64,000 nt of DNA from Rossellomorea marisflavi. GTDB taxonomy: Bacteria; Bacillota; Bacilli; Bacillales; Bacillaceae_B. Made by a program: the position numbers and the translations under genes. The notes below the pieces were generated by a model. It was not told where the DNA came from, did not search any database, and saw only the letters and a program-made list of their open reading frames with translations. Positions 9,544 to 17,522 of the stretch are shown in pieces (the first letter of the stretch is position 1; every line of letters begins with the position of its first letter). The stretch is taken from positions 3,228,001 through 3,292,000 of the forward strand of contig NZ_CP047095.1 of assembly GCF_009806575.1 (NCBI RefSeq), written 5' to 3'.

Positions 9544-10062
9544 ATGGAAATCGCCGAACTAAAGATTTTGTATTTTGAGGATGATGGAATCATCCCCAAT
9601 AACCCGAATCTTCCGGTGTTATTATACAGAGATGCCCTTTCCGGAGAAACGGACAGCCCCGAAATGGTGTTCGAACGGAATGGTTGGTTCAACAGCTGGA
9701 GGAACGGAATATTTGATTACCACCATTTCCACAGTAATACCCATGAAGTGCTGGGGGTCATCGACGGGGAAGCCGAGGTCCTGGTCGGGGGCGAGTTCGG
9801 GGAAACAGTCCGATTCCGAAAGGGTGATGTCCTTATCCTGCCTGCCGGTACCGGACACAAGCGGATCTCGGCGAGTGATGATTTCAAGGTTGCCGGTGCC
9901 TATCCCGATGGAAGGGACTACAATACAAAGGAAGGAAGGGCTGATGACAGGACGAGCTCGCGATTGGACATCATTTCGGTCCCCCTTCCATCCCGTGATC
10001 CCGTGTTCGGGGATTCCGGCCCGCTGATCCGTCACTGGAGAATCCCAAACAATCGGCCATAG
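9544..10062 (+). CDS. Cupin-domain protein (YjlB-like)
   Basis: A 172-residue single-cupin protein. Cupin motif 1 is DYHHFHSNTHEVLGVIDGEAEV (about residues 60-81), holding the His and Glu metal ligands; motif 2 is RFRKGDVLILPAGTGHKRI (about 97-115) with the last His ligand. It resembles B. subtilis YjlB, whose function is unknown. ATG follows AATGGAGGAATGAAGG. It is divergent from the sigma-54 activator gene and followed by a possible small-RNA region and terminators. Confidence 0.8.
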   Translation: MEIAELKILYFEDDGIIPNNPNLPVLLYRDALSGETDSPEMVFERNGWFNSWRNGIFDYHHFHSNTHEVLGVIDGEAEVLVGGEFGETVRFRKGDVLILPAGTGHKRISASDDFKVAGAYPDGRDYNTKEGRADDRTSSRLDIISVPLPSRDPVFGDSGPLIRHWRIPNNRP

Positions 10063-10067
10063 GGTGG

Positions 10068-10222
10068 TTGCCTTTTTTCGGCGACCATGTTATTCTTATA
10101 TAGCGATGAGCTGAATTGTGTAAGTCGGTAATCGCGTCCTTGTGACAACAGACGATGTGGCGTCTGGATTATCCGCCTCAATTTTTTTGCAAGTGGGCTT
10201 CCGTAGGATACGGAAGCCCTTT
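10068..10222 (+). ncRNA. Candidate small RNA / structured intergenic transcript
   Basis: Between the cupin gene and the next terminator is a promoter-like pair, TTGCCT (10068-10073) and TATTCT (10091-10096) with 17-base spacing. It is followed by about 85 bases without an ORF, a short GTGGCG/CGCCTC hairpin and a U7 run (10182-10188), then a strong hairpin GGGCTTCCGTA/TACGGAAGCCC with TTTT (10195-10222). The second hairpin could simply terminate the cupin gene. I do not recognise an RNA family. Confidence 0.3.
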
Positions 10223-10244
10223 TAATTTGAAAACGAAAAAACAG

Positions 10245-10274
10245 AAAGCGTACGATGCATGCATCGTACGCTTT
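10245..10274. terminator. Bidirectional terminator, perfect palindrome
   Basis: AAAGCGTACGATGCAT followed by its exact complement and T7; it directly follows the MFS gene stop (minus strand) and can also stop plus-strand transcription. Confidence 0.85.
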
Positions 10275-10276
10275 TT

Positions 10277-11464
10277 TTAATGGACTGAAATGGTTACCGG
10301 TTCTTTTTTCTTCAATGGACGATCATACATGCTGGATATGACCATGGCAGCGATATAAAAAGCAATCAAGACGACAAAGAGGATCTGCATACTGAACATA
10401 TCGACCATCAATCCGCCGATAAGGGGACCGATCATGCGGCCTCCCGTCGCCGTGCTGTTGACGATGCCCTGATAGAATCCCTCCCGCCCTTTGGGCGCAA
10501 GGGAATTGGCAATGGTCGGAACTGCCGGCCAGATGAGCATCTCCCCGACGGTCAGGATGATCATGGCCGCCACAAACCACATGAATTGATCAGCAAATGC
10601 CGCAACGGCGAAAGAAAGCATGAAGATGACCGTCCCGATCATGATCTGGATTTTCAAATTATGCTCGAACCGTTTGATGGCTTTGGACAGCAGGGGTTGA
10701 GCAAGGACGATCAACGCCCCGTTGATTGTCCACAGGAAGCTGTACTGCTTAAGGGAAATGTTGATTTCCTGGGTATAGCTTGCGATTGTGGACTGCCACT
10801 GTACATATCCGACCCAGCATAGGAGGTATGCCCCGCAAATAAGCAGCAATGCCGTCAGCTTCGAACGGTCGCGTATCGGCCTTGATTCCTGAATGACAGA
10901 TGTATGTCCCGCGACTTGGGCGGAGATCTTCTTGTAGCCGAACAGGGCGATCAGGAAGAATACGATGTACATCACGAAATTCGCCAGGAAGATATAATTG
11001 AATGAAAACGATGCAACAAGGCCACCGAGTGACGCCCCGACGGCGACCCCGATGTTCTGGGCCACGTAGACGGCATTGAACGCCTTCCTTCCCCCTGCCG
11101 GCCACACAGACCCTGCCATGGCGTACATGGATGGGAATACGATCCCCGATCCGAAGCCTACGATGGTCAGGAACACGACATAATGTGGCCATCCGTGCCA
11201 GAGGTTCATTCCACCAAGTGCTGTAAGAGTGATGAGAATGCCTAAAAGGATGGACCTGTACCCGCCCAATTTATCAAAAAGAAACCCTCCGATCAGATTC
11301 CCGGCAACGCTTGCCCCTGCGTTGAGCATGAGGACGATGCCGGCCATGGATAATGTCTTTCCAAGGTGATCATGAAGGTAAATGGTATTCAAAGGCCATA
11401 GGAAGGAAGAACCGGTAACGTTCACCATCATTCCGATGATGAGGAGCCATAAAGATCTTGGCAT
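10277..11464 (-). CDS. MFS transporter, multidrug-efflux type
   Basis: A 395-residue membrane protein with about 12 hydrophobic segments, the usual size for DHA1-type major facilitator transporters. The loop between segments 2 and 3 reads GGFLFDKLGGYRS, the family's G-x3-D-x2-G-x-R type signature. A second-half counterpart is less clear. ATG 11464 follows AAAGGAAGAGGAAAA. It probably exports a small hydrophobic compound; the substrate cannot be told from sequence. It stands alone, with its own terminator, between the cupin gene and the ytzC region. Confidence 0.85.
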   Translation of the reverse strand: MPRSLWLLIIGMMVNVTGSSFLWPLNTIYLHDHLGKTLSMAGIVLMLNAGASVAGNLIGGFLFDKLGGYRSILLGILITLTALGGMNLWHGWPHYVVFLTIVGFGSGIVFPSMYAMAGSVWPAGGRKAFNAVYVAQNIGVAVGASLGGLVASFSFNYIFLANFVMYIVFFLIALFGYKKISAQVAGHTSVIQESRPIRDRSKLTALLLICGAYLLCWVGYVQWQSTIASYTQEINISLKQYSFLWTINGALIVLAQPLLSKAIKRFEHNLKIQIMIGTVIFMLSFAVAAFADQFMWFVAAMIILTVGEMLIWPAVPTIANSLAPKGREGFYQGIVNSTATGGRMIGPLIGGLMVDMFSMQILFVVLIAFYIAAMVISSMYDRPLKKKEPVTISVH

Positions 11465-11602
11465 TTTTCCTCTTCCTTTCTAACACATATTTCAATTCCC
11501 TAGAGGATTTTACTCCTTTTCGATGAAAGGGGCAAGAACTATTTACCGGTTTCAAACCAGTTATGTAATGCTGCTTCGATGCGGTGATTCAAGCACTTGA
11601 AC

Positions 11603-11635
11603 AAAAAATGCCAGCCCTGTAATCCAGGGCTGGCA
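11603..11635 (-). terminator. Terminator downstream of ytzC and the small basic ORF
   Basis: TGCCAGCCCTG / CAGGGCTGGCA hairpin followed on the minus strand by T6; only a few bases after the stop of the small ORF at 11643. Confidence 0.85.
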
Positions 11636-11642
11636 GAAGGTG

Positions 11643-11801
11643 CTATTTATTATTATGATGGTCGCTCCGGACGGGTTGACTCCTGTGCTCATTCCGCTTT
11701 TTCACGGCTTCAACAGGATTGTACTCTTTACCGAACTCTGTATCGATCGGTTTGTTCCGTCCACTCTGCTCCGGGTTGTTTTGGTCGGATCGTTTCTTCA
11801 A
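11643..11801 (-). CDS. Candidate 52-residue basic protein overlapping the ytzC 3' end
   Basis: On the minus strand, a TTG at 11799-11801 with AGGGGG eight bases upstream opens a 52-codon frame in a different phase from ytzC. It starts MKKRSDQNNPEQSGRNKPID and ends VRSDHHNNK, is very hydrophilic and basic, and is rich in N, Q, R, H and K. Its stop (TAG, 11643-11645) lies 7 bases before a strong terminator, whereas the ytzC stop lies about 90 bases earlier, which favours a real second gene. Composition recalls minor small acid-soluble spore proteins, but I do not recognise the family. It overlaps ytzC by 74 bases. Confidence 0.4.
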   Translation of the reverse strand: MKKRSDQNNPEQSGRNKPIDTEFGKEYNPVEAVKKRNEHRSQPVRSDHHNNK

Positions 11802-12090
11802 TGAAGGGTCCCCCTACCGTAGAAGGATCATGCTCAAGGAGGATCATTTCATTCTGAAGATGCTGCACCTGAAGCCGCATCCTGTGAAGCTGTTCACGCT
11901 GCTGGGCATTGGCGCTTTGAGACAGCTGTGCGAGGTCATTGACCGATTCCTCGATTTTCTGCATGGCTTGCGTATACTCACTGTCTCCGTAATGTTCCTG
12001 TCCGAGTCCGGCCTGATACTGCTTTTGACCTTCACGGATGGCGTCTTCACACTTCTGGATACACTCGTCGATCGATTGCCTCGTTGCCAT
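11728..12090 (-). CDS. ytzC: YtzC / DUF2524 family protein
   Basis: A 120-residue hydrophilic, mostly helical protein. The core (MATRQSIDECIQKCEDAI...QHYGDSEYTQAMQKIEESVNDL...QREQLHRMRLQVQHLQNEMILLEHD) matches the small YtzC family of Bacillus, about 90 residues, of unknown function. ATG 12090 follows GGGGGATGTTCAG; longer upstream extension lacks a binding site. The last 30 or so residues (PSTVGGPFIEETIRPKQPG...) are extra compared with the B. subtilis length I recall, and that part overlaps another frame that may be a separate small gene. It is divergent from ytqA. Confidence 0.8.
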   Translation of the reverse strand: MATRQSIDECIQKCEDAIREGQKQYQAGLGQEHYGDSEYTQAMQKIEESVNDLAQLSQSANAQQREQLHRMRLQVQHLQNEMILLEHDPSTVGGPFIEETIRPKQPGAEWTEQTDRYRVR

Positions 12091-12276
12091 CTGAACATCC
12101 CCCTGCCTATTTAGTGCTTTCGGGAAGTACTTCCCATCCCTTAGTGTGAGCCTGCTCACCCATTTCAAAAGTGGTAAACTTCGCCTTTTCAGTCCCCGAG
12201 GATTCAATCTCCCCTTCTTTCATGTTAAAATCTCTATGATGAACCACCGAAAACGACGAATCAGGAGGTGTTTGCC

Positions 12277-13233
12277 ATCGAGACAAACCCATTTCCATAT
12301 GCAGCCGATCAAAAACGCTACCATACCTGGAATTATCATCTGCGCGGACACTTCGGCCATAAAGTGTTCAAAGTAGCACTGGATGGAGGATTCGACTGTC
12401 CGAACCGTGACGGCACGGCCGCATTTGGTGGATGCACCTTTTGCAGCGCGGCAGGGTCGGGTGACTTTGCAGGCAACAGGGCCGAATCGTTGGAAAAACA
12501 ATTCCATGATATCAAGGATAAAATGCACAATAAGTGGAAGGACGGCAAATACCTTGCCTATTTCCAAGCCTTCACCAATACCCACGCCCCCGTTGAGGTA
12601 CTACGGGAACGCTATGAATCCGTGTTGAAGCAGGACGGTGTCATCGGCCTGTCCATCGCTACACGGCCAGACTGCCTCCCCGATGACGTAGTGGAGTATC
12701 TGGCTGAATTGAACGAAAGGACGTATCTATGGGTGGAGCTCGGGCTTCAGACGGTCCACGAAAAGACGGCAGGTCTGATCAACCGCGCCCATGATTATGA
12801 ATGCTATAAAGAAGGTGTCAGGAAGTTAAGGAAGCATGGGATCCGGGTATGCTCCCATATTATCAACGGCCTTCCCCTTGAAACCGACGATATGATGCTG
12901 GAGACCGCAGCCGAGGTGGCGAAACTCGATGTACAGGGGATCAAAATCCATCTTCTGCATCTTCTGAAAGGCACACCTATGGTGAAACAATACGAAAAGG
13001 GGCTCCTTGAGTTCCTCGATTTTGATCGATACATACAATTGGTTTGTGATCAGCTCGAGATCATCCCTCCCGAAATGGTGGTGCACAGGATCACCGGAGA
13101 CGGTCCCATCGATCTCATGGTAGGCCCGATGTGGAGCGTGAATAAATGGAGCGTGCTGAACGCCATCGATGATGAAATGAAGCGCCGCGAAAGCTGGCAG
13201 GGAAAATATTATAAAGTGGATGTGACAACATGA
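12277..13233 (+). CDS. ytqA: Radical SAM protein (YtqA, TIGR01212 family), probable AUC start
   Basis: About 318 residues. The radical-SAM cysteines lie in FDCPNRDGTAAFGGCTFCS (C-x11-C-x2-C), as in the YtqA/YhcC family, a non-canonical spacing. The downstream WVELGLQT and ETDDMMLET motifs also fit. The start is odd. A good AGGAGG (12263-12268) is followed by GTGTTTGCC and then ATC at 12277, the right spacing (8) and roughly where family members begin (ETNPFPY...). The only in-frame conventional start, GTG 12268, overlaps the binding site itself. So it either uses AUC or a base has changed. The stop overlaps the ytqB start. Confidence 0.85.
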   Translation: METNPFPYAADQKRYHTWNYHLRGHFGHKVFKVALDGGFDCPNRDGTAAFGGCTFCSAAGSGDFAGNRAESLEKQFHDIKDKMHNKWKDGKYLAYFQAFTNTHAPVEVLRERYESVLKQDGVIGLSIATRPDCLPDDVVEYLAELNERTYLWVELGLQTVHEKTAGLINRAHDYECYKEGVRKLRKHGIRVCSHIINGLPLETDDMMLETAAEVAKLDVQGIKIHLLHLLKGTPMVKQYEKGLLEFLDFDRYIQLVCDQLEIIPPEMVVHRITGDGPIDLMVGPMWSVNKWSVLNAIDDEMKRRESWQGKYYKVDVTT

Positions 13234-13802
13234 AATTAGACAGAATTCTACCGTTTGCAAGGCAGCTGCTCGATCGTGCCGTGAGCCCCGGGGATGTCGT
13301 GATCGATGCCACCCTTGGAAATGGTCACGATACGCTGTTCCTCGCAAGGCTTGTAGGCGACAACGGCAGGGTCTACGGCTTTGACATCCAGGAAGAAGCC
13401 ATCGAGAATACGAAAGAGCAGCTTGATACGCACGAATTGGCCCAGCGAGTCACCCTGTTCCATCAGGGGCATGAGACCGTGATGAATGTCATTCCTCCCG
13501 TCCATCACGGGAAAGTGACAGGTGCCATCTTCAATCTTGGTTACCTTCCCGGAGGGGATAAGGAAATCGTGACGCGTCCGAAAACAACGATCCTCGCGCT
13601 CAATCAGATCCTTGAAATGATGGCACCGGAAGGCATCCTTGTCCTTGTGATCTACCACGGGCACCCGGAAGGCGCGGTGGAGAGGGATTACATCCTGCGC
13701 TATGTCGAAAAGCTCGATCAGAACTATGTACACGTCCTACGCTATCAGTTCATGAATCAGCTCAACCACCCGCCTTTCATCGTGGCCCTGGAAAAAAGAT
13801 AA
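13230..13802 (+). CDS. ytqB: Class I SAM-dependent methyltransferase (YtqB)
   Basis: A 190-residue protein with a Rossmann SAM-binding motif VIDATLGNGHDTLFLA (about residues 24-39) and acidic strand end GFDIQEEAI. GAIFNLGYLPGGD (about 92-104) is a family-specific signature of the YtqB/rRNA-methylase-like group; the natural substrate is unsettled. The ATG overlaps the ytqA stop (ATGA), so the two are translationally coupled, as in B. subtilis. A terminator follows immediately. Confidence 0.9.
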   Translation: MKLDRILPFARQLLDRAVSPGDVVIDATLGNGHDTLFLARLVGDNGRVYGFDIQEEAIENTKEQLDTHELAQRVTLFHQGHETVMNVIPPVHHGKVTGAIFNLGYLPGGDKEIVTRPKTTILALNQILEMMAPEGILVLVIYHGHPEGAVERDYILRYVEKLDQNYVHVLRYQFMNQLNHPPFIVALEKR

Positions 13803-13806
13803 ACAA

Positions 13807-13835
13807 AAGGGACGGCCCGCGGCCGTCCCTTTTTG
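13807..13835. terminator. Bidirectional terminator between ytqB and the LLM oxidoreductase
   Basis: AAAAGGGACGGCCGC-type palindrome (AAGGGACGGCC / GGCCGTCCCTTTTT) lying between two convergent genes. Confidence 0.88.
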
Positions 13836-14843
13836 TTATGCGTCCATCAGTTCGTTGGCAATCAATTCAAATGATTTCAGCTTATCGTTGAAATCATACG
13901 TGATGCTCACCAGCATGACTTCGTCTGTTTGATACTGCTCGCTCAGGGCGAGAATTTTATTCTTCACGGTTTCGGGGCTTCCGACCACCATCCGCTTCCG
14001 ATTCTCCTTGATCCGGAGAAGTTCGAACGGGCTGTAGTGGTACTGGGCCGCTTTCTCGGGACTTGGGGTTCCGTTCGAGCGCATCCCCTGTTCGATCATG
14101 AGGATAGAAAGATCGATGCTCGAGGCGATCCTTTCAGCTTCTTCATCCGTTTCGCCACAGATCGCAAAGACAGCGACAATGTTCTTCGGCTGATCAAGAT
14201 AAGGGCTTGGCACGAAGTTATTGCGGTAAGCTGCGGTGTATTGCGGACCGCCCTCGCCATTGATGAACTGGGCGAACGTGTACGGAAGTCCTTTTTGAGC
14301 AGCCAGCATGGCACTTGATGGGCTTGATCCGAGTAGCCACACTTCAGGCATCGTGGCGATTTGCGGAGCAGCCGTGAGTCCCTGGTAAGGGTGGGAAGCT
14401 GGCAGATTATCCGACATATAGCCGAGGAGGTCGTCGATCTGCTCAGGATAGCGGTCGACGTCCCTTGGTTTCCCGTCATGCAGGGCCATCGTTGCCATAG
14501 GCATGCCGCCAGGAGCCCTTCCAAGACCGAGATCGATGCGTTCAGGATTCAGCCCCTCGAGCAACCGGAAATTTTCAGCCACTTTGTATGAGCTGTAGTG
14601 GGGAAGCATCACTCCGCCTGAGCCTACTTTGATCCTCTCTGTATTCTGTGCAAGATGGGCGATCAATACTTCCGGTGAAGAACCGGCGAGGCTGGTGGAA
14701 TCATGGTGTTCAGAAACCCAGAAACGCTCATAGCCCAATCGATCAGCATGCTGTGCGAGTTTTACTGTATTTTGAAGAGCCTCTTGGGGGCTCATTCCTT
14801 CTGCGATCGGTGATTGATCGAGAATGCTTAATTTAATGGCCAA
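13836..14843 (-). CDS. LLM-class (luciferase-like) flavin-dependent oxidoreductase
   Basis: A 335-residue bacterial-luciferase-like monooxygenase of the MsnO8 type: LDQSPIAEGMSPQEAL at the start, RFWVSEHHDS (about 40-49), KVGSGGVMLPHYSSYKVAENF and RIDLGLGRAPGG for FMN-phosphate binding, and VWLLGSSPSSA in the middle. It likely uses reduced FMN and oxygen on an unknown small substrate. TTG 14841-14843 is the start, preceded by AGGAGATGTAAGTA. It stands alone, convergent with ytqB. Confidence 0.88.
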   Translation of the reverse strand: MAIKLSILDQSPIAEGMSPQEALQNTVKLAQHADRLGYERFWVSEHHDSTSLAGSSPEVLIAHLAQNTERIKVGSGGVMLPHYSSYKVAENFRLLEGLNPERIDLGLGRAPGGMPMATMALHDGKPRDVDRYPEQIDDLLGYMSDNLPASHPYQGLTAAPQIATMPEVWLLGSSPSSAMLAAQKGLPYTFAQFINGEGGPQYTAAYRNNFVPSPYLDQPKNIVAVFAICGETDEEAERIASSIDLSILMIEQGMRSNGTPSPEKAAQYHYSPFELLRIKENRKRMVVGSPETVKNKILALSEQYQTDEVMLVSITYDFNDKLKSFELIANELMDA

Positions 14844-14915
14844 TACTTACATCTCCTTTGTGTGATGTGAGTATTATTATCAATTCCATGATGAAAAATG
14901 TCCACTAACATGCTT

Positions 14916-14946
14916 AAAGGGTGACCGCCGGTCGGCGGTCACCCTT
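14916..14946 (-). terminator. Terminator after the M6 protease gene
   Basis: AAGGGTGACCGCCG / CGGCGGTCACCCTT hairpin five bases beyond the protease stop at 14952; T-run on the minus strand is short. Confidence 0.7.
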
Positions 14947-14951
14947 CAAGA

Positions 14952-17321
14952 TTAATGTTTTGATACTTCGATGCGTCCTACAGACTTGTCTTTACTTTGA
15001 CCCGTCACTTTGACTTTCAGGCCATATTCAGGAACATTCCGTCCTGCATCCGGCATCGCTTTGTTCGAGTAGTCTTTCTTGTCATAGAACTCAGGATTTT
15101 TCTTTGTGTCCTTGTCAGTCAGCGTCAACCCGAGAAGGTCACGATAATCGATGAACATTTTTTTGGCATTATCCATGCTGAATGCGGCATCATGGATTTG
15201 GTAGCGGGTGGAAGCAACGGAGCCATCACTCCATTTAAGCGGTTTTTGATCCGCATCGACCACTCCAAGATAGCCATCACCAGGGTGGATACCAGTCCAG
15301 TTGTCGTCATATGATTCATCTGCGTACCAGATGACAAGACCCGGATCATAGGACATGAGGCTGTTCCCACGCTTGATATGAGCCAGTCCTTCATCGACTC
15401 CTTGATGATTTCTCCACTCAAGAAGGTAGTAATGCTCTGATTTTTTGACACCCGTATCCTTCGCGAATCCTTCAAGCTTCACTTTCGGTGTGCCCTCTGC
15501 ATCATCGAAGAATACTTGTTTCCCATCTGCTGTCACCTTGATATCATCTACATATAAACCAGGGTACACTGCCGCTACATCCGTCCAGTAGTTGATCTTC
15601 ACTTTAACGTTTTTCCCTTTATAGGCACTCAGGTCAAACTTGGCATCGATCCAGCCATCGGATTTCCCGGTGATTCCGTTGCCAGGGTTTTGGCTATTAG
15701 GGTCCACATCAGTTGTGATATTACCCGGGATGGTTGTCCATTGTTTCCCGTCCTCGCTTACTTGAACAGATCCATAATCCCAATCCTGCTCGATGTCATA
15801 CCATGCTTTGAAGGAGAATTCTGCACTTGAGGCAGATGAAAGGTTCACATCGACGACTGCGGAATTATCAAGATCGTTTCCACTGCCACTGAAGTAGCTG
15901 TATTTTCCGCTGAACGGTTTGTTGACCGGTGTTTCTTTATCCGGCAAGGTAATCTTCAGCGCATCTGCATTCGTGCCCTTCGTATTTGCCTGATCTAGAT
16001 AGAATTCTTCACCTTTTTTGTTCAGCTCATCGAGGCTGATCTCATCGTACTTCAGCCAGTTGCCGCCATGGGCAGCCTGGAGGAATTCCTTGGACCATGC
16101 ACTGAATCCGGTCGGCTCTGTGCCAGGTACCTTCCCTGCCCAGCTTCCGCTTGCCATGATGGACCAGTAGGCAACGGCTTCACCAGTACCCGTATACTGG
16201 GTATCATATTCATCCGGAAGTCCGAGGTCATGCCCGTACTCATGGGCGAACACCCCTGCTGCTCCGTCTGCCGGCTGGATCGTGTAGTCATACGCGGCCA
16301 TGTTGCCATTCCAGTATGGAACATCGGTTTCCGTTCCTTTGATTGGGAATACGCTGCCAAGGTTCCAACGGTGGGACCAGATGGCGTCTTCTCCAAGGCT
16401 TCCTCCGCCCGCTTCTTCACCGACAGCAGAGTGTACGACCATGAGGTGATCGACAAGGCCATCCGGCTCGCGGGTATTTCCATTTCCATTCAGATCATAA
16501 CGGTCTTCCTGATCGAACTCACTAAGATCTACATCGGGATCTGCCGCAACGGCTTCAAGTGCTTCCTTGACGAGTTCCCTAGGCCTTGCGTCACTGCCAT
16601 TCGCTCCGTTCCCCCCGTAGTAGGCAGCCGGATGCTTCGCCATATACCACTTCGTCACTTTTCCATCGACCGTGTAGGCACCATTCGTCTGCTGCTCATA
16701 GAACTGCTTCATGGATACCAAATTTTCTCCATTCGGCCCTTTGTATCCTTTATCACCGAATACCATGTCTTCATAGTGCTTTTGCACATAATCGTCATAG
16801 TACATATCCGTTTCATCTTCTTGGATGGAGTTATGCGGGAAATCAGGGAACTCCATCAATACGACAAGGACTTTGTCTTCCCTTACGTCCCCGTCATAGT
16901 CTTCTTCCTGGACAGGATCGAGGTTTCGATGTTTCTTTTTGTTGTTGTCACCCTTCCCTTTCTTTTTGTTCTGAGTGATTTTCTTCTCGAGCTTCTCTTT
17001 CTCTTCCTTCAACTCTCCATCATCTTCAAGCTCCTTCAAGCCATCGGATTTTTCCTTCAGGAACTTCTGCAATCCTTTTTCAGCTTCAGAAGCTGATGCA
17101 TTCTTCGAAATATCCCCTTTTTCCTTGAGCATCTCGATCAATTTCTCTTCATTGGCGATGGCAAGGTCAAACGGTCCTTCCCCGTGGTTATGTACCTTCT
17201 TCGACACCGGGTCCTTCAGGACGTTCACCGGAGTAGCGTCATGGGCGGATGCAGGGACGGCAAATAAACCGGCACTGAGCGCTGCGGCCATGGCAACAGA
17301 CATGATCTTTCTAGACTTCAA
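14952..17321 (-). CDS. Immune inhibitor A-type secreted metalloprotease (peptidase M6)
   Basis: A 789-residue secreted zinc protease. Residues 1-26 are a signal peptide (positive start, hydrophobic core, PASA cleavage box). A Lys/Glu-rich propeptide runs to about 130. The catalytic motif HEYGHDLGLPDEYD is at 360-373, with zinc ligands H360 and H364. The downstream region includes a MAM/carbohydrate-binding-like beta domain (about 440-600) and the conserved YLLEWRNHQGVDEGL. InhA-type proteases degrade extracellular proteins such as antimicrobial peptides. The TTG start at 17319-17321 follows AGGGGGAATGGAAA. No adjacent genes appear to be functionally linked. Confidence 0.92.
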   Translation of the reverse strand: MKSRKIMSVAMAAALSAGLFAVPASAHDATPVNVLKDPVSKKVHNHGEGPFDLAIANEEKLIEMLKEKGDISKNASASEAEKGLQKFLKEKSDGLKELEDDGELKEEKEKLEKKITQNKKKGKGDNNKKKHRNLDPVQEEDYDGDVREDKVLVVLMEFPDFPHNSIQEDETDMYYDDYVQKHYEDMVFGDKGYKGPNGENLVSMKQFYEQQTNGAYTVDGKVTKWYMAKHPAAYYGGNGANGSDARPRELVKEALEAVAADPDVDLSEFDQEDRYDLNGNGNTREPDGLVDHLMVVHSAVGEEAGGGSLGEDAIWSHRWNLGSVFPIKGTETDVPYWNGNMAAYDYTIQPADGAAGVFAHEYGHDLGLPDEYDTQYTGTGEAVAYWSIMASGSWAGKVPGTEPTGFSAWSKEFLQAAHGGNWLKYDEISLDELNKKGEEFYLDQANTKGTNADALKITLPDKETPVNKPFSGKYSYFSGSGNDLDNSAVVDVNLSSASSAEFSFKAWYDIEQDWDYGSVQVSEDGKQWTTIPGNITTDVDPNSQNPGNGITGKSDGWIDAKFDLSAYKGKNVKVKINYWTDVAAVYPGLYVDDIKVTADGKQVFFDDAEGTPKVKLEGFAKDTGVKKSEHYYLLEWRNHQGVDEGLAHIKRGNSLMSYDPGLVIWYADESYDDNWTGIHPGDGYLGVVDADQKPLKWSDGSVASTRYQIHDAAFSMDNAKKMFIDYRDLLGLTLTDKDTKKNPEFYDKKDYSNKAMPDAGRNVPEYGLKVKVTGQSKDKSVGRIEVSKH

Positions 17322-17491
17322 TTTCCATTCCCCCTAAAGTTTCTAGTAAATACTTTCTCTACCAAATATACTCCTTTTTTCTGAAAAGTAAATATTTTCA
17401 GAATTAAAACAGTTATATGGTCCCAGCACTCACTTTCTTACCTGAAACCTTAGAACCTTATATATTCCATTTTTTTCATAAAAACAAAAAG

Positions 17492-17517
17492 AAAACCTCG
17501 AGCGATGTCGAGGTTTT
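17492..17517 (-). terminator. Terminator after ytpB
   Basis: AAAACCTCGA / TCGAGGTTTT hairpin between the ytpB stop at 17523 and A/T-rich DNA. Confidence 0.8.
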
Positions 17518-17522
17518 GGGAT

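Noticed and set aside
16068..17096. 342-codon plus-strand frame
   Set aside because: Complete antisense to the M6 metalloprotease gene, no ribosome binding site, no recognisable motif; caused by codon composition.
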